The notes under the pieces are model-generated. The model saw nothing but the letters and a program-made list of their open reading frames with translations. It did no database searches and had not been told where the DNA came from. 64,000 nucleotides of DNA, from NCBI GenBank assembly GCA_037892935.1, contig JAYXKI010000004.1:248001-312000 (forward strand). Direction: 5' to 3'. The position numbers and the translations under genes were made by a program. This DNA comes from Phlebopus portentosus. Taxonomy: Eukaryota; Basidiomycota; Agaricomycetes; Boletales; Boletinellaceae. This document shows, one piece after another, positions 9,356 to 19,160 of the stretch (position 1 is its first letter; every line of letters starts with the position of its first letter).

Positions 9356-9639
9356 GCGTGGGGACAAACGTGCCCCAACGTTTGACGGCTCAGAACCAAA
9401 GGAACTCCCTAGGTTCTTCGAAGACATTGCAGAAATTACAAGACAGGCCGCGTGGAACGATAGAGATCACGTCCGAAAGTTCTTGTACTATGCGAAGACC
9501 GACATCGCGGAACTTTGGGAGACTACCGACGAGATTAACGACCTGAACCCTGATGTGGAGACGGTGAAGAGAGAGATTATAGCTCTATACCCGAGTCTCA
9601 CGGCAGGGAAACGCTACTCCAAGGGAGAACTGGAGCATT
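9356..9639 (+). pseudogene. gag: Gag of copy B, 5' piece (cut by transposon P)
   Basis: Starts mid-gene with residues GDKRAPTFDGSEPKELPRFF, matching copy C gag from about residue 122. It continues to GELEH, where transposon P begins. The reading frame resumes at 17413 with VVERVKKG. It is a capsid-region fragment, not expressible as an intact protein. Confidence 0.9.
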
Positions 9640-9657
9640 CATCAGGAAATCAGTCCA
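9640..9657 (+). repeat. Left terminal inverted repeat of transposon P
   Basis: CATCAGGAAATCAGTCCA. It pairs with the inverted right end (CATCAGGAAAACAGTCCA) with one mismatch. Confidence 0.85.
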
Positions 9658-9661
9658 TTTA

Positions 9662-10700
9662 AGTTATTAATGGATAGTGAGTTATAACACCATAGTAGTT
9701 CATAGTAGTGCATAGTATACTATAGTAATATATAGTAATATATAGATACATATAGATAGTATTCTATAGTAATGCATAGTATATAGATATGAATAGCAAT
9801 TAATAGTATCACATAGTTTGATACCTCTGTATAGGGCCTGGTAGACAGTTATAGGTAATAGTTCAAAGAAGTATATAGCTGTTTATAGTGGTGAGCAATT
9901 CATAACAGTATTTAGATAGCAATAGAGGTTAGTAATATATAGTCAATATATGATTAGTTATATATAGTAATATATAGTAATATATAGATGCATATAGATG
10001 ATATCCTATAGTAACATATACTACATAGATATAAATAGTAATTAATAGTAGTATATTGTCTGATATCTCTGTATAGATCCTAATAAATAGTTATAGTCCA
10101 TAGTTTAAAGAAGTATATAGTTGTTTATAGTGGTAAACTGTCTATATTACTAGATAGAGATTAGTAATACATAGTCAATATATGACTAGTAATATATAGT
10201 AATATATAAATGCATATAGATGATATTATATATCAATATTAGTACATAGTTATGAATAGCAATCAATCACTGCATATTGGAGATCCTTAACACATGCCTG
10301 TGTAGCTGAATGTACCCAAGATAAGGAAATCTACACAAAAATCTGTCTTACATCACACAGAAAATTTGTGTAGAACAAGGTACATTAGGTACACAAATAT
10401 ATGCATTTCTGTGTAGATCACCTAACATAAATGTCTGTATAGTTTCATCTAGCTGACATGGTGTTTGATTAGGTTTTGAGAGTTGATATACAAGAACTGG
10501 ACTAGATTTGCATAATAGAACTATGTAAATCTACATAGATCTACATGGGCCAGTGCCAGTATTTGACGGGCTTAGATTCATTTTGACATGTTGTCCTCTT
10601 TGTCTCTTGCCACCACTGTCATGCCACTCTTTTCACCCTCAGCACCTACAAATCATCTCCATCCCTGCTTTATCCTCCTCATTTATGACTGTTTTACAGA
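9662..10700. repeat. Left subterminal AT-rich repeat zone of P
   Basis: Two imperfect tandem blocks (about 9700-9960 and 9960-10260) built of ATATAGTAATATATAG-like units plus GAATAGCAATTAATAG. At about 10300-10460 several TGTGTAG/CTACACA motifs form short inverted pairs such as TCTACACAAA ... TTTGTGTAGA (about 10330-10375). No gene is seen. Confidence 0.6.
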
Positions 10701-11473
10701 ACTGTCACTGAGGCTGTCATCACTATTCCTGCTTACTTTAACAACTCGCAATGTCAGGCGACACCAGTGTTATCTCTAGCCTCAACTTTTTCCAACTCAT
10801 CAATGAACCCACAGTGGCTGCTATCATGTATGGTCTTGACAAGAAGCTCTAAGGCAAGTGCAATGTCCTCATTTTTGACCTTGGTGGAGGTACCTTTGAT
10901 GTATCACTCTTGACCATTGAGGAGGGTATCTTTGAAGTCAAGGCGACTGTCAGCAATAGTCACTTGGGTGATGAGAACTTTGACAATCACCTTGTAAACC
11001 ACTTTATTCAGGAGTTCAAGTGCAAGAACAAGAAGGGTATGTAATTTAAGTTATTCTGATGGCGTATGATCATGGTATTGACACTGATTTTCTTATATCT
11101 TTCATTGAACCCTTGTGTTCTTTACTGACTCCGTACTGCTTGCAAGCGTGCGAAGCGTACACTGTCATCAGCAGCACAGATGACCATTGGAATTGATTCA
11201 CTCTATGAGAGTATCAACTTTTACATCTCAATCACCCATGCACAATTCGAGGAGTTATGCCAAGATCTCTTCCGGTCTATGCTTGAGCCTGTTGAGAAGG
11301 TTCTCTGGGACTCCAAGGTTGATAAGTCCAATATACACGAGATGGTCCTTGTCGGAGGTTCCACCCATATCCTCTGTATTGTCAAGCTCTTTTCTGACTC
11401 CTTCAACAGCAAGGCGCCATGCAGGTCTGGCAACCCAGATGAGGCTGTCGCGGACATCTACATAGTAACTTGA
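10700..11473 (+). pseudogene. Hsp70 fragment 1 (nucleotide-binding domain) captured in P
   Basis: Reads like a cytosolic Hsp70 ATPase domain: AVITIPAYFNNSQ, then after a frameshift INEPTVAAIMYGLDKK, the phosphate-loop signature [16 protein letters not shown] and FEVKAT. An intron-like gap of about 100 bp (donor GTATGT near 11040) follows, then [36 protein letters not shown] and the third Hsp70 signature as [13 protein letters not shown] interrupts after DKKL and frames shift, so it cannot make a chaperone. The downstream part to about 12030 has no recognisable Hsp70 sequence. Confidence 0.88.
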
Positions 11474-12128
11474 TAGAGAAATGTATTGATTTTTTGGCAC
11501 ATACTGTCATCACCGGAGACCCAAATCTGGAACTGGACGAAGTTGCCACACTGAAGAGCATTATCATGCCTCTCACATACTAAGAAAGAGGTTAGTAGGA
11601 AGAGCATCTTGGTTGATGTGTGATTTAAATTGTTTGACAGTGACTCCATACAATATCGCGTACTTATAAGAGCTCGTGCAGAATGGATCGAGAGAATACC
11701 CTCAAGTGCAATATGTGATTCAAGATACCGGAAAGCATATAGATCTTTGGTACAATAAGCATATGGACATCTTTCTTCAGTATCAACATAGTTATATCAT
11801 CTTCAACTGACAGCCATCGTTGCACAAGATGTCTATGGTGTGTCTCCAGGTCTGACTAGTGCCCTATTTGAGTGCATACCCAACCTATATATTCATGTCT
11901 GAACTCTGACCAATTTTATGCAGGCTTTCATCTCAATCTTTCTGTCACTCCTCTGTACAATGCCGGCTTCCATAGTGATGAATAAACATGCAGTATGTCG
12001 TATTGCTTTCGCTTTGTGTTATTGTCTCTGATCTCTGTGTGGCATTCCCCAGAGCGAGGAGACTGGGGCCAAACTCAGTCAAATAGTGTGGGTCCCCAGG
12101 CAGATCATTTTGCTCCAAGCGAACAAGA

Positions 12129-12540
12129 TTGTTGGCTGCTATCCTCAAGGGCAACACCTTGGAGAAGACCCAAGACCCCTTCTTGCTCGATGTCGCTCCT
12201 CTGTCGCTCGGTATCGAGACCACTGGCAGTGTCATAACTGCATTTATCAAGCATAATATAACTGTCCCAATGAAGAAGTCAGAGATCTTCTTGACGTATG
12301 CCGACAATGATTCAAGGAGCTGTGCTAGGATCTCTTCCATTCCATGCTTGAGCCTGTTGAGAAGATTATCCGGGACTCCAAGATAGACAATTCCAATGTA
12401 CACAAGATCATCCTCGTCAATGGTTCCACCTGTATACCCTGAATTGTCAAGTTCATGCCTGACTTCTTCAATAGCAAGGAGCCATGCAAGTCTATCAACC
12501 CAGATGAGACTGTTGTGTATGGTGCCACCGTCTGCTAAGC
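12129..12540 (+). pseudogene. Hsp70 fragment 2 (rearranged) captured in P
   Basis: Starts with the linker/substrate-binding junction ([20 protein letters not shown], then KKSEIF.TYADN). It then jumps back in gene order to [31 protein letters not shown] and [13 protein letters not shown]. The EPVEK-to-PDE segment is therefore present twice in P (about 11240-11450 and 12310-12537), so the captured gene was duplicated or shuffled. In-frame stops (TAG after ELC, TGA after CIP) mark it as dead. Confidence 0.85.
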
Positions 12541-13190
12541 TTGCATGTATTTTGATAATTTCTAATCAAATATAATTATAAATTGGTCTGAAAGCGGAAA
12601 ACAAAATTTCTAACTGTTGAGGCAGCAGAGCCTGTTAACAAAGCAGAGAGTAAATGTATGCAGGCCTACACATAGAGATGTAGGTCATGTATGCATATCT
12701 ATATGTATGTACAACCTATTTCATCTAGACGGTCCGTGCTAAACCAGTGCTGGTTATACATTTGCAATTTAATACGGATCTCGTGTAGATGATGTATAAA
12801 GCTAGTGTAGTCATGGGTTACATGACCTACCCAAATACACACCTCCTAAGAGTAAGAGCAACAGATGCGTACGCATCCGAGTTTTTGAAGACTTTCCCAC
12901 AATCACATGATAGAGTTAAATAACACCTTAAATATAGTACAGTACTTTCTGGTTATGCTGACCTTCTGAGCTTGCTTTGTTTACATCAGGCAGCTTTAGA
13001 AAGTGCTATAATGATATAAATTTAGGTTCAATTTTATCAAGATTTGTTTGTTATCATTAGGACTTGTGAACATGGGGAGCATCAATCTTGTCTTTTTTTT
13101 TCGGTCTTACCCTTTTGTTGCATGTGACGAAGTTGACTTTGCAACTCGCAACTCATACAAGTCACATCCCTCCTTCCCCATCCTCACCTC
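12541..13190. other. Non-coding spacer inside P
   Basis: AT-rich, no gene seen. It contains the palindrome GATGCGTACGCATC at 12864-12877, which recurs as a longer palindrome at 16416-16435 on the far side of the Argonaute/SAC3 block. Confidence 0.5.
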
Positions 13191-13194
13191 CTTA

Positions 13195-13500
13195 CTGCCC
13201 TCGACCAGCGACATCACCTTGCACATGCTTGACTTGCCAGTAGGCTGGCAGTTTCAGGCTCACACCCTTTGTTGATGCTGACCACAGGTATGAGATTTCA
13301 TTGATGCCTTGCTGTAGGGTGTTGGGAGATAACTTCTTGTCCTTATGGAGGACGGTGTAGTGAACTGCACGAGCGATACCTTGCATGCCTGCATGAGCCT
13401 GCAAAGGGAAATTGTAGTCGTAAATTCTCGTCATGCCCTGGTCTATGCTCGTTCCCACCATAGAGCACGAGGTCTTGTCAGTCGTCGTGATGTGCAGGAT
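13195..13500 (-). pseudogene. Argonaute C-terminal (Piwi) fragment in P
   Basis: Minus-strand reading gives GTSIDQGMTRIYDYNFPLQAHAGMQGIAR, then VHYTVLHKDK, LQQGINEISYLWSASTKGVSL and PAYW, ending near GRGQ. This is the conserved end of the Piwi domain; the histidine of the catalytic tetrad is kept (AHAG). It is separated from the rest of the Piwi domain by the SAC3/GANP piece, so the gene is split. Confidence 0.85.
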
Positions 13501-13509
13501 GCGTCTGAT

Positions 13510-14115
13510 GAACTTCAGTGACTTCACGGAGACTTGGGCATTTGCCAGAGATCGCTCTCGAGCTGTACGCAACGGTTTCACAATTCAGCAAGACAACGGA
13601 CCAATAGCTATCGAGTCTCACGAACGATGTACACGTTTTCATATCCTTTCACTCTATCTCATGTACGACGTACCTACGTTTGATCGAGCTTTGGAGATCC
13701 AGCAGCTTATGAACTGTGAGTCCTCAACCTTGCCGTCAAGTTGTTGTCTGGATCTTTACGCCTGCAAAAGCTCTGCTGTCTCTAAAGGAGTTCTGTGATG
13801 ATCAAAGAGGAAAGGCTGAATCACCTAACGAATTGGAGATGCGTGTATACCGTTGTCTCAGCCTCATCCATGACCAGCACGAACGAAATGACAGACCTCC
13901 ACCACATATCGCCGCCGACCTAGCCTTCCAGCTTATATCCCGTTTCCGCAGTGAAGTCCAGGCTGCCACAGTCCGATCACGAAGACTTTGAAGCTCAGAG
14001 TCAATGGGGCTGCCATGCAAACGTTTGCCGAACTAGCGACCACCACTGACGGTCGTCAACATCATCGACACTTGTTTGACGGGCAGCCTCGGGAATATGC
14101 AAGTTCCAGTGTTTT
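13510..14115 (+). pseudogene. SAC3/GANP-family fragment captured in P
   Basis: Plus strand: ARDRSRAVRNGFTIQ, then IAIESHERCTRFHILSLYLM, an intron-like break (donor GTGAGT after LMN, near 13715), then LKEFCDDQRGKAESPNELEM and KLRVNGAAMQTFAELATT. This pattern (DR[TS]RAVR..FTIQ, HER..RFHIL, PNE.E) is typical of the SAC3/GANP helical domain of mRNA-export factors. Only a part of the domain is present. It sits exactly between two Argonaute pieces on the other strand, so it entered that sequence secondarily. Confidence 0.75.
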
Positions 14116-14149
14116 CGTACAGCAACTCAAGGAACTGTATAGGGGCATT

Positions 14150-16255
14150 TCGAACTTAGGATCGTCTGCGGCTAGGGTAGAACCGAGTCTGATGACCTTT
14201 GCTACAAGTGATGTAAGTCAACTTCGGTTTGTATTTCTTCAGTTCACCAAATGCTTCGTTCAGCTGCTTGATCTCGGTGGCCATTACCCGCGCGTGCTGG
14301 CCGTCTGAAATACTGGCACGGAATATAAGGATCCGTTCGGGGAACGAGCCCATGCTTTGACACGTAAGTTTTCAACTGTCTATGAATAGCTGCATCAGGC
14401 GCCTGCATAATAGCATAAAAACGAGAGCTCACCTCTTCTTTTACTCCCTGAAGGGAGACACTTGCATGGCACTGGGGTGAAGTTCATGTCGCACGACACC
14501 ACGACCGCTGCGATACCAGGCGCACCCTTGACCGCATTCCCACCCGGCTTAATCACATCGAACCCGACCACCATCGTGTTTGCCAGCCGTTTCAGAGAAG
14601 CAGGCTCCAGCCGATGGTTGACCCCACCGAGCTTTGTGTTAACCTTGAGCGTGAGATTCGGCAGATACTGATCGTGGCCCTCCTTGTCGAGCATGTTCTC
14701 GATGAGGCCAATCACGGACCGGAGGCCCTGGCTGACGTCAAAGTACCGGTGGAGTCCCGCATAGATGTGCTGTTTGACATGAGGGCAAGAACCATCTGGG
14801 GCCTGCCTGGCAGCGATTCGAACAACCTTGATACTTTGTCCACATCCTCATCGCGGTATGGATCCTCTCGACTCGGACGGTGGAGCTGCAGGACCTGCAT
14901 GATGAAGTCCGAGTTGACGTTCATTCCACGTGCGTGACATTTTCCGATCAGAGCCTTCACCGCCTCGCGCACCTGCACCTCGAGCGAGCTGTCGGACTCT
15001 TCTATATTCCCATCCTTTAAGACCACAACTGCAAGGCGTTTAAGCTCTGCAAGCCTCGCGAACTGAATGCCATGCGCCGTCCAAGATCCATTGACAATTT
15101 GTGCACGGCCCGAAGGATAAATCACCAACGGTGCGGGGAGAACGCGAGCCGCGACAATAGCCATATTTGTCGAGATTTTGATTCCGAAGCTGACCATTGG
15201 AGGTGTGCCCTCCTCGAAGCCTAGGAGACGGAGACCCTTGATAGTGATTGTCTGTGTGTGACCGGCTGGCGTCTTGTTGTTTGCAGCACACAGGGCTGCG
15301 CTCTCCCCAGACTTCAGCTCACCCGCGAAAAGGGTCCCTGGTACAATCTTGCACAGCTCGGCTGGTACGAAAACGTCCTTGCCCTCTTTCCCGACATTCA
15401 CCACGGGCAGGTCATCTGCGTGGTGGAGTGTGATGTGGAACTCTGTGCGATAGTCAGCACGATTCCTATTCGATCCACGGATGACTTACTTTTCTGGAAA
15501 TATTCCTCCACTGTGATATTGCCGAATTTTTCACTCTGGATCTTTGTCCGTCTCGCCGTACCGGGTCCAATCGCCTTCACGGTGTTGCGCCTATCGTACC
15601 CGAGGTAACTTGTAACTACCCTCATATTACTGAAGAATTTCTGAGGTACGGCACCGCAAGATTGCTGCATGAACTCGCGCAGCGCATCGGCCATGCTTCG
15701 TGGGACGTGGAACGCGCTCATGCATGTATTCACGCTGACCATGAGGGACTTGTGAACTGGACGGACGGAAGCGAAGAAGCTGTTGACGACCTTGATGCTA
15801 GGGTGAGTAGGCACGCCCGTATCCGCATTGGGGTCGAAATAGTATGCATCCTTGGTGAGTGCGCGAAAACCAGTGTGAGCGGCATGCGCCATAACGATCA
15901 GGTTGAAGGCCGAGACGATAGGTGCAGGATCGTAGTCGGGATTCTCACCACGTAGGTACCTGTTGAAGAAAGAAGTCAGTATCACTATTAGATTACGGTC
16001 GAAGGGCAAGCCTTACCCAGCGAGGTCCGCTGATTTAAGAGGATTAGGTCCGACAAGTGTGACAAAGTACGGGATATCGTGCGTGCGTGCGCCCAGTTCC
16101 TCGGACGACGGGGCCGGTGCCGTCACCGTGACCTGAAAGTTTTTCGGCAGCGGCAGCTTTGCGACGAGGCGACCGACGCCATCATGCGCGATGCCCTGCA
16201 CATTCTGCGATAGTTCCTGAGACTGAGCAAATTCGGCAACAATGTGCCTGCGCAA
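14150..16255 (-). pseudogene. Argonaute fragment (N, L1, PAZ, Mid, part of Piwi) in P
   Basis: Minus strand from 16255: an N-domain-like start (DGVGRLVAKLPLPKNFQVTV), a 58-bp intron (about 16017-15960), then YDPAPIVSAFNLIVMAHA and AFHVPRSMADALREFMQQ. A second intron (GTAAGTC..CGCACAG, near 15490-15440) is followed by PVVNVGKEGKDVFVPAELCKIVPG, the PAZ/L2 hallmark. Further on come NLTLKVNTKLGGVNH, GFDVIKPG (first catalytic Asp) and LTYITCSKGHQTRFYP. The usual RDG segment reads RASISDGQ, so the second catalytic Asp is lost. Introns are retained. This is an RNA-silencing effector gene, but broken; any activity would have to come from antisense or hairpin RNA. Confidence 0.9.
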
Positions 16256-16269
16256 GTCGACGGCCTCCT

Positions 16270-16380
16270 AGGTACGGCACTGCAAGATTACTGCATGAAC
16301 TCGCGCAGTGCATTGGCCATGCTGTGTGGGACATGGAATGCACTCATGCACGTCTCCAGGCTGGTGCTGAATGGACCTGT
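16270..16380 (-). repeat. Duplicate of an Argonaute exon segment
   Basis: About 111 bp repeats 15643-15754 in the same orientation with mostly transition differences. It encodes the same MADALREFMQQ-type stretch and abuts the N-terminal piece of the gene, out of normal order. Confidence 0.8.
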
Positions 16381-16415
16381 AAGGTAATTGGCTCCTTATG
16401 TTGAGCCACCGAATT

Positions 16416-16435
16416 GTGGATGCGTACGCATCCAC
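16416..16435. repeat. 20-bp perfect palindrome GTGGATGCGTACGCATCCAC
   Basis: The core GATGCGTACGCATC recurs at 12864-12877, so the two palindromes flank the Argonaute/SAC3 block. It may be a relic end of a smaller mobile element or a junction of capture. Confidence 0.6.
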
Positions 16436-16439
16436 ATTC

Positions 16440-17392
16440 TGAACCGTCTCTCACCTTGCAGATTGCAATGGCTTCAGGCCACTTCATTACCTTTTCTTTT
16501 AATTGTTGTTCTGGCTGTTGGGAGGTCTGTGGTTCTTGGATACCTCTGTCCCTGTCGCAGCGGGCAGCCCAGGTGTAGAGGCAGTATGTTGAGTGCTGCT
16601 GAACCTGTGCACTTAGCCAGGGCGGCACCTATTATACTGTGGCTGTTTGCCAGCCAGCTGGAGGTGTGCTATGCGCTGCTGAACCTGTGCCACTTAGCTG
16701 GGGCGGCGCTAGTGCACTCTGACCTTGTGTTAACCAGTTTGGGCCTTGAAGCCAGTGGAAGTTCCTTTGTCCTGTCAACAGTGTCTAGTGTTAACACTTT
16801 TGACTATTTATTATCTCCGACAAGTAGCATTGGTCTATATTAGTATAGATGTATATGAGTGTACGCCTAGCTCACATAGATTCTGTAGTAAGCTGTACAT
16901 GTAATTAGTTACATGCTTGTATGGGTCTGTAAGTAGTATACTATCAATATATTTAAATTTAATAAAAATTAAATATGTTCTCCGATATGCTTGTGGTCTC
17001 TAATAAGTGCTATCTATGATAATATATGACTATCTATATCTTTAATATGCTATGGCAATATATCACCTATAAGAACTATCAACTATAAGCATCTAGTATC
17101 AGCTATAAACTCATACTAATTACTATAAGGCACTATGCACTATGCGCTAGTAGTACTATAAATCTGTATCAATTGCTACAGGTTGCTATATATTATGCAC
17201 TATTCATCTCTTTCTAGTACTATGAATAAATATTAACTATAGCATCTATACACTGTTACAGCCCTCTATATAGTAGGGGGGTCACGATAAATCACTATGG
17301 ACTACTAACCTACTATAGGCTGCTATATAGCAGCCTATAGTAGTGAGTAGCTATGAGTAGCTATGGGTAGCTATGGGTAGCAGTGGATAATT
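16440..17392. other. Right part of P: unassigned DNA and subterminal repeats
   Basis: 16440-16850 has a plus-strand open frame that I do not recognise; a CTGCTGAACCTGTGCACTTAG-like unit occurs twice (about 16598 and 16678). From about 16850 the DNA is AT-rich with many CTATA units, mirrored from the left end. Confidence 0.5.
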
Positions 17393-17410
17393 TGGACTGT
17401 TTTCCTGATG
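17393..17410 (-). repeat. Right terminal inverted repeat of transposon P
   Basis: Reads CATCAGGAAAACAGTCCA on the minus strand and is followed at once by TTTGGTCG of B gag. Confidence 0.85.
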
Positions 17411-17412
17411 TT

Positions 17413-19160
17413 TGGTCGTAGAACGGGTGAAGAAAGGGATCAAGAACCGAGAAGACCTAGGCGAATATCATCGAGAATTCGTCAGGTGCTCTAAGTATCT
17501 TATATCGAACGGAAAGATCTTAGAGTCCCAAGCTGACGAGATGTTCCTGATGGGAATTACAGGAGACCTTAGAGAGGCGCTCATTTGTCGTATCGAGATC
17601 AAGCTACCAGACCATGATTCGTCTACGCCTTACAAGATTAAGGACGTGCTCGAACATTCGAATTTCGTGCTGGGAGGAAAGATTGTGGGCAGTTTCGGCA
17701 GTAACTTTCCACCCCCAGCTACCGGAGAAGCTTCGACAAGTATCGTAAAGAAGGAAGAAGTGGATTTGGCCAAGGTAATGGATACGTTGAAGAGTTTTCA
17801 GGTTACGCTCGACGCCCTGAGCAAGGGGAACGTTCCGCATCGACCAGGGGCGGAACGCAGCGAAACTCCGCAAAACCCAGTTTGCAACTTCTGTGGCGAA
17901 GCAGGACACTATATTCGATCGTGTACGAAGGTTCTCGAGTACATCCAAGCCGGAAAGTGCGTTAGGAGCCCGGATGGAAGGATTGTGTTGCCGAACGGCA
18001 GTCTCATTACAAGGTCGCTACCGGGGAACAATCTCAAAGAACGAATCGATAGCTTTCACGCTAAAGCTCCAGCAACGCACACAGTAGGAATGGTCGAGTC
18101 GGTCGCACCCGCATATAGCCATCAAGCTGGTCCAGCGTATGCATATAGTCATGACGAAGAAGATCTGGACGAGCAGGAAAACTACGACATCGAACGTTTG
18201 GAGATTTTGATTAACGAGGCAAAGAAGAAGGCAGCTGGTGGACGAAGAACGAAGCCCGATGGTGTAGAGATCCCTAGAGTTCAGCCTCATAAGAAGGCGC
18301 AGGCGAAACCGCAGCCCGCGCCACCGAGTGGCGCGCGGCCCTTGACAAGGTCACTCCAGTCACCGCAGCAGGACAACATTACCAGGAAATCACAACCCCA
18401 GTATAAATACGTCGTACCAATAGAAGACTCGAGCGCAGTCTCCAACGTTCTGACTCGTACCCTCGATACCCCTATCACCATCAGTCAACGTGAACTCCTT
18501 TCGATCGCCCCAGACGTTAGGAAACAGATGAAGGAGTTGACGACGGCGAAGAGATACAACGCGGCAGAAGTCAAATATGGTGAGGTCGTGGATGATTCAC
18601 TTACGTTACAAGTTGGGCGTTTCGTGTCGGAATAAGTCGAAACAAGCGAAACGCTTTCGACGGAAGAAATACTGGCGCTCAGTGGACAAGGCGTCACCAC
18701 AGAGGCATCCATGCCCCTCAGGACTGTTAGCGCGTTGATTGAAGACACTCTGGAAGTCGAATGCGTGCTCGACCAGGGAGCCGTAGTGTGTCTGCTCCAC
18801 GAAGACGTATGGGAGAAGCTTCAGATACCCCTATCCCCTGACAAAGGAATGATCCTCGAGACAGCAGACGCAGCTAGGTCATCTACCATTGGCATGATCT
18901 CTAATGCGAAGTTCACGATAGCCGGGATTGACGTTTCGCTCCAAGTACAAGTCGTTCCGAACGCTCCCTTCTAGGCTTTGTTGGGGAGACCGTTTTTCGC
19001 TATTACGGAGTGCGAAACGAAGGATTACACATCAGGTGACCAACATATCACCTTAACGGACCCGAATGATCGCAGAAAGCAAAGCAAAGTGGCCACCGGA
19101 ATTCGAACAATTGCACGAGGACCACTTCCAAAGGGTTTTCTGCAAGCGTCGAGGAACTGA
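17413..19160 (+). pseudogene. gag: Gag-protease of copy B, 3' piece (two stops)
   Basis: Continues the capsid region after P, with the zinc knuckle CNFCGEAGHYIRSC and protease VLDQGA. Two stops are visible against copies A and C: TAA at 18633-18635 (CAA in A) and TAG at 18972-18974 (CAG in A). Unlike A and C, the far end of the frame is open through the GGGTTTT heptamer (19133-19139) to the natural TGA at 19158-19160, which shows the full length of gag in this family. Confidence 0.92.

Larger units (their letters stand above)
9640..17410. mobile_element. Gene-capturing DNA transposon P (7.77 kb, TIRs, no transposase seen)
   Basis: Inserted in B gag: copy C reads GGAGCATTTGGTCG where B has GGAGCATT-[P]-TTTGGTCG, so the insertion made a 2-bp TT duplication. 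The ends are inverted repeats starting CATCAGGAAA (18 bp, one mismatch). AT-rich subterminal zones carry many TATAG repeats at the left and CTATA at the right, i.e. inverted to each other, as expected of transposase-binding arrays. The interior holds fragments of three host genes: Hsp70 (+), SAC3/GANP (+) and Argonaute (-), with introns still present, so capture was from DNA. No transposase domain was recognised, so it is probably non-autonomous. The superfamily is not assigned. Confidence 0.85.

Noticed and set aside
11945..12403. Minus-strand ORF of 152 codons over Hsp70 fragment 2
   Set aside because: Shadow of the Hsp70 sequence, which is clearly recognisable on the plus strand.
9640..17410. 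Interpretation of P as a Helitron
   Set aside because: It has matching inverted termini and a 2-bp duplication; I see no TC...CTRR ends with a 3' hairpin.
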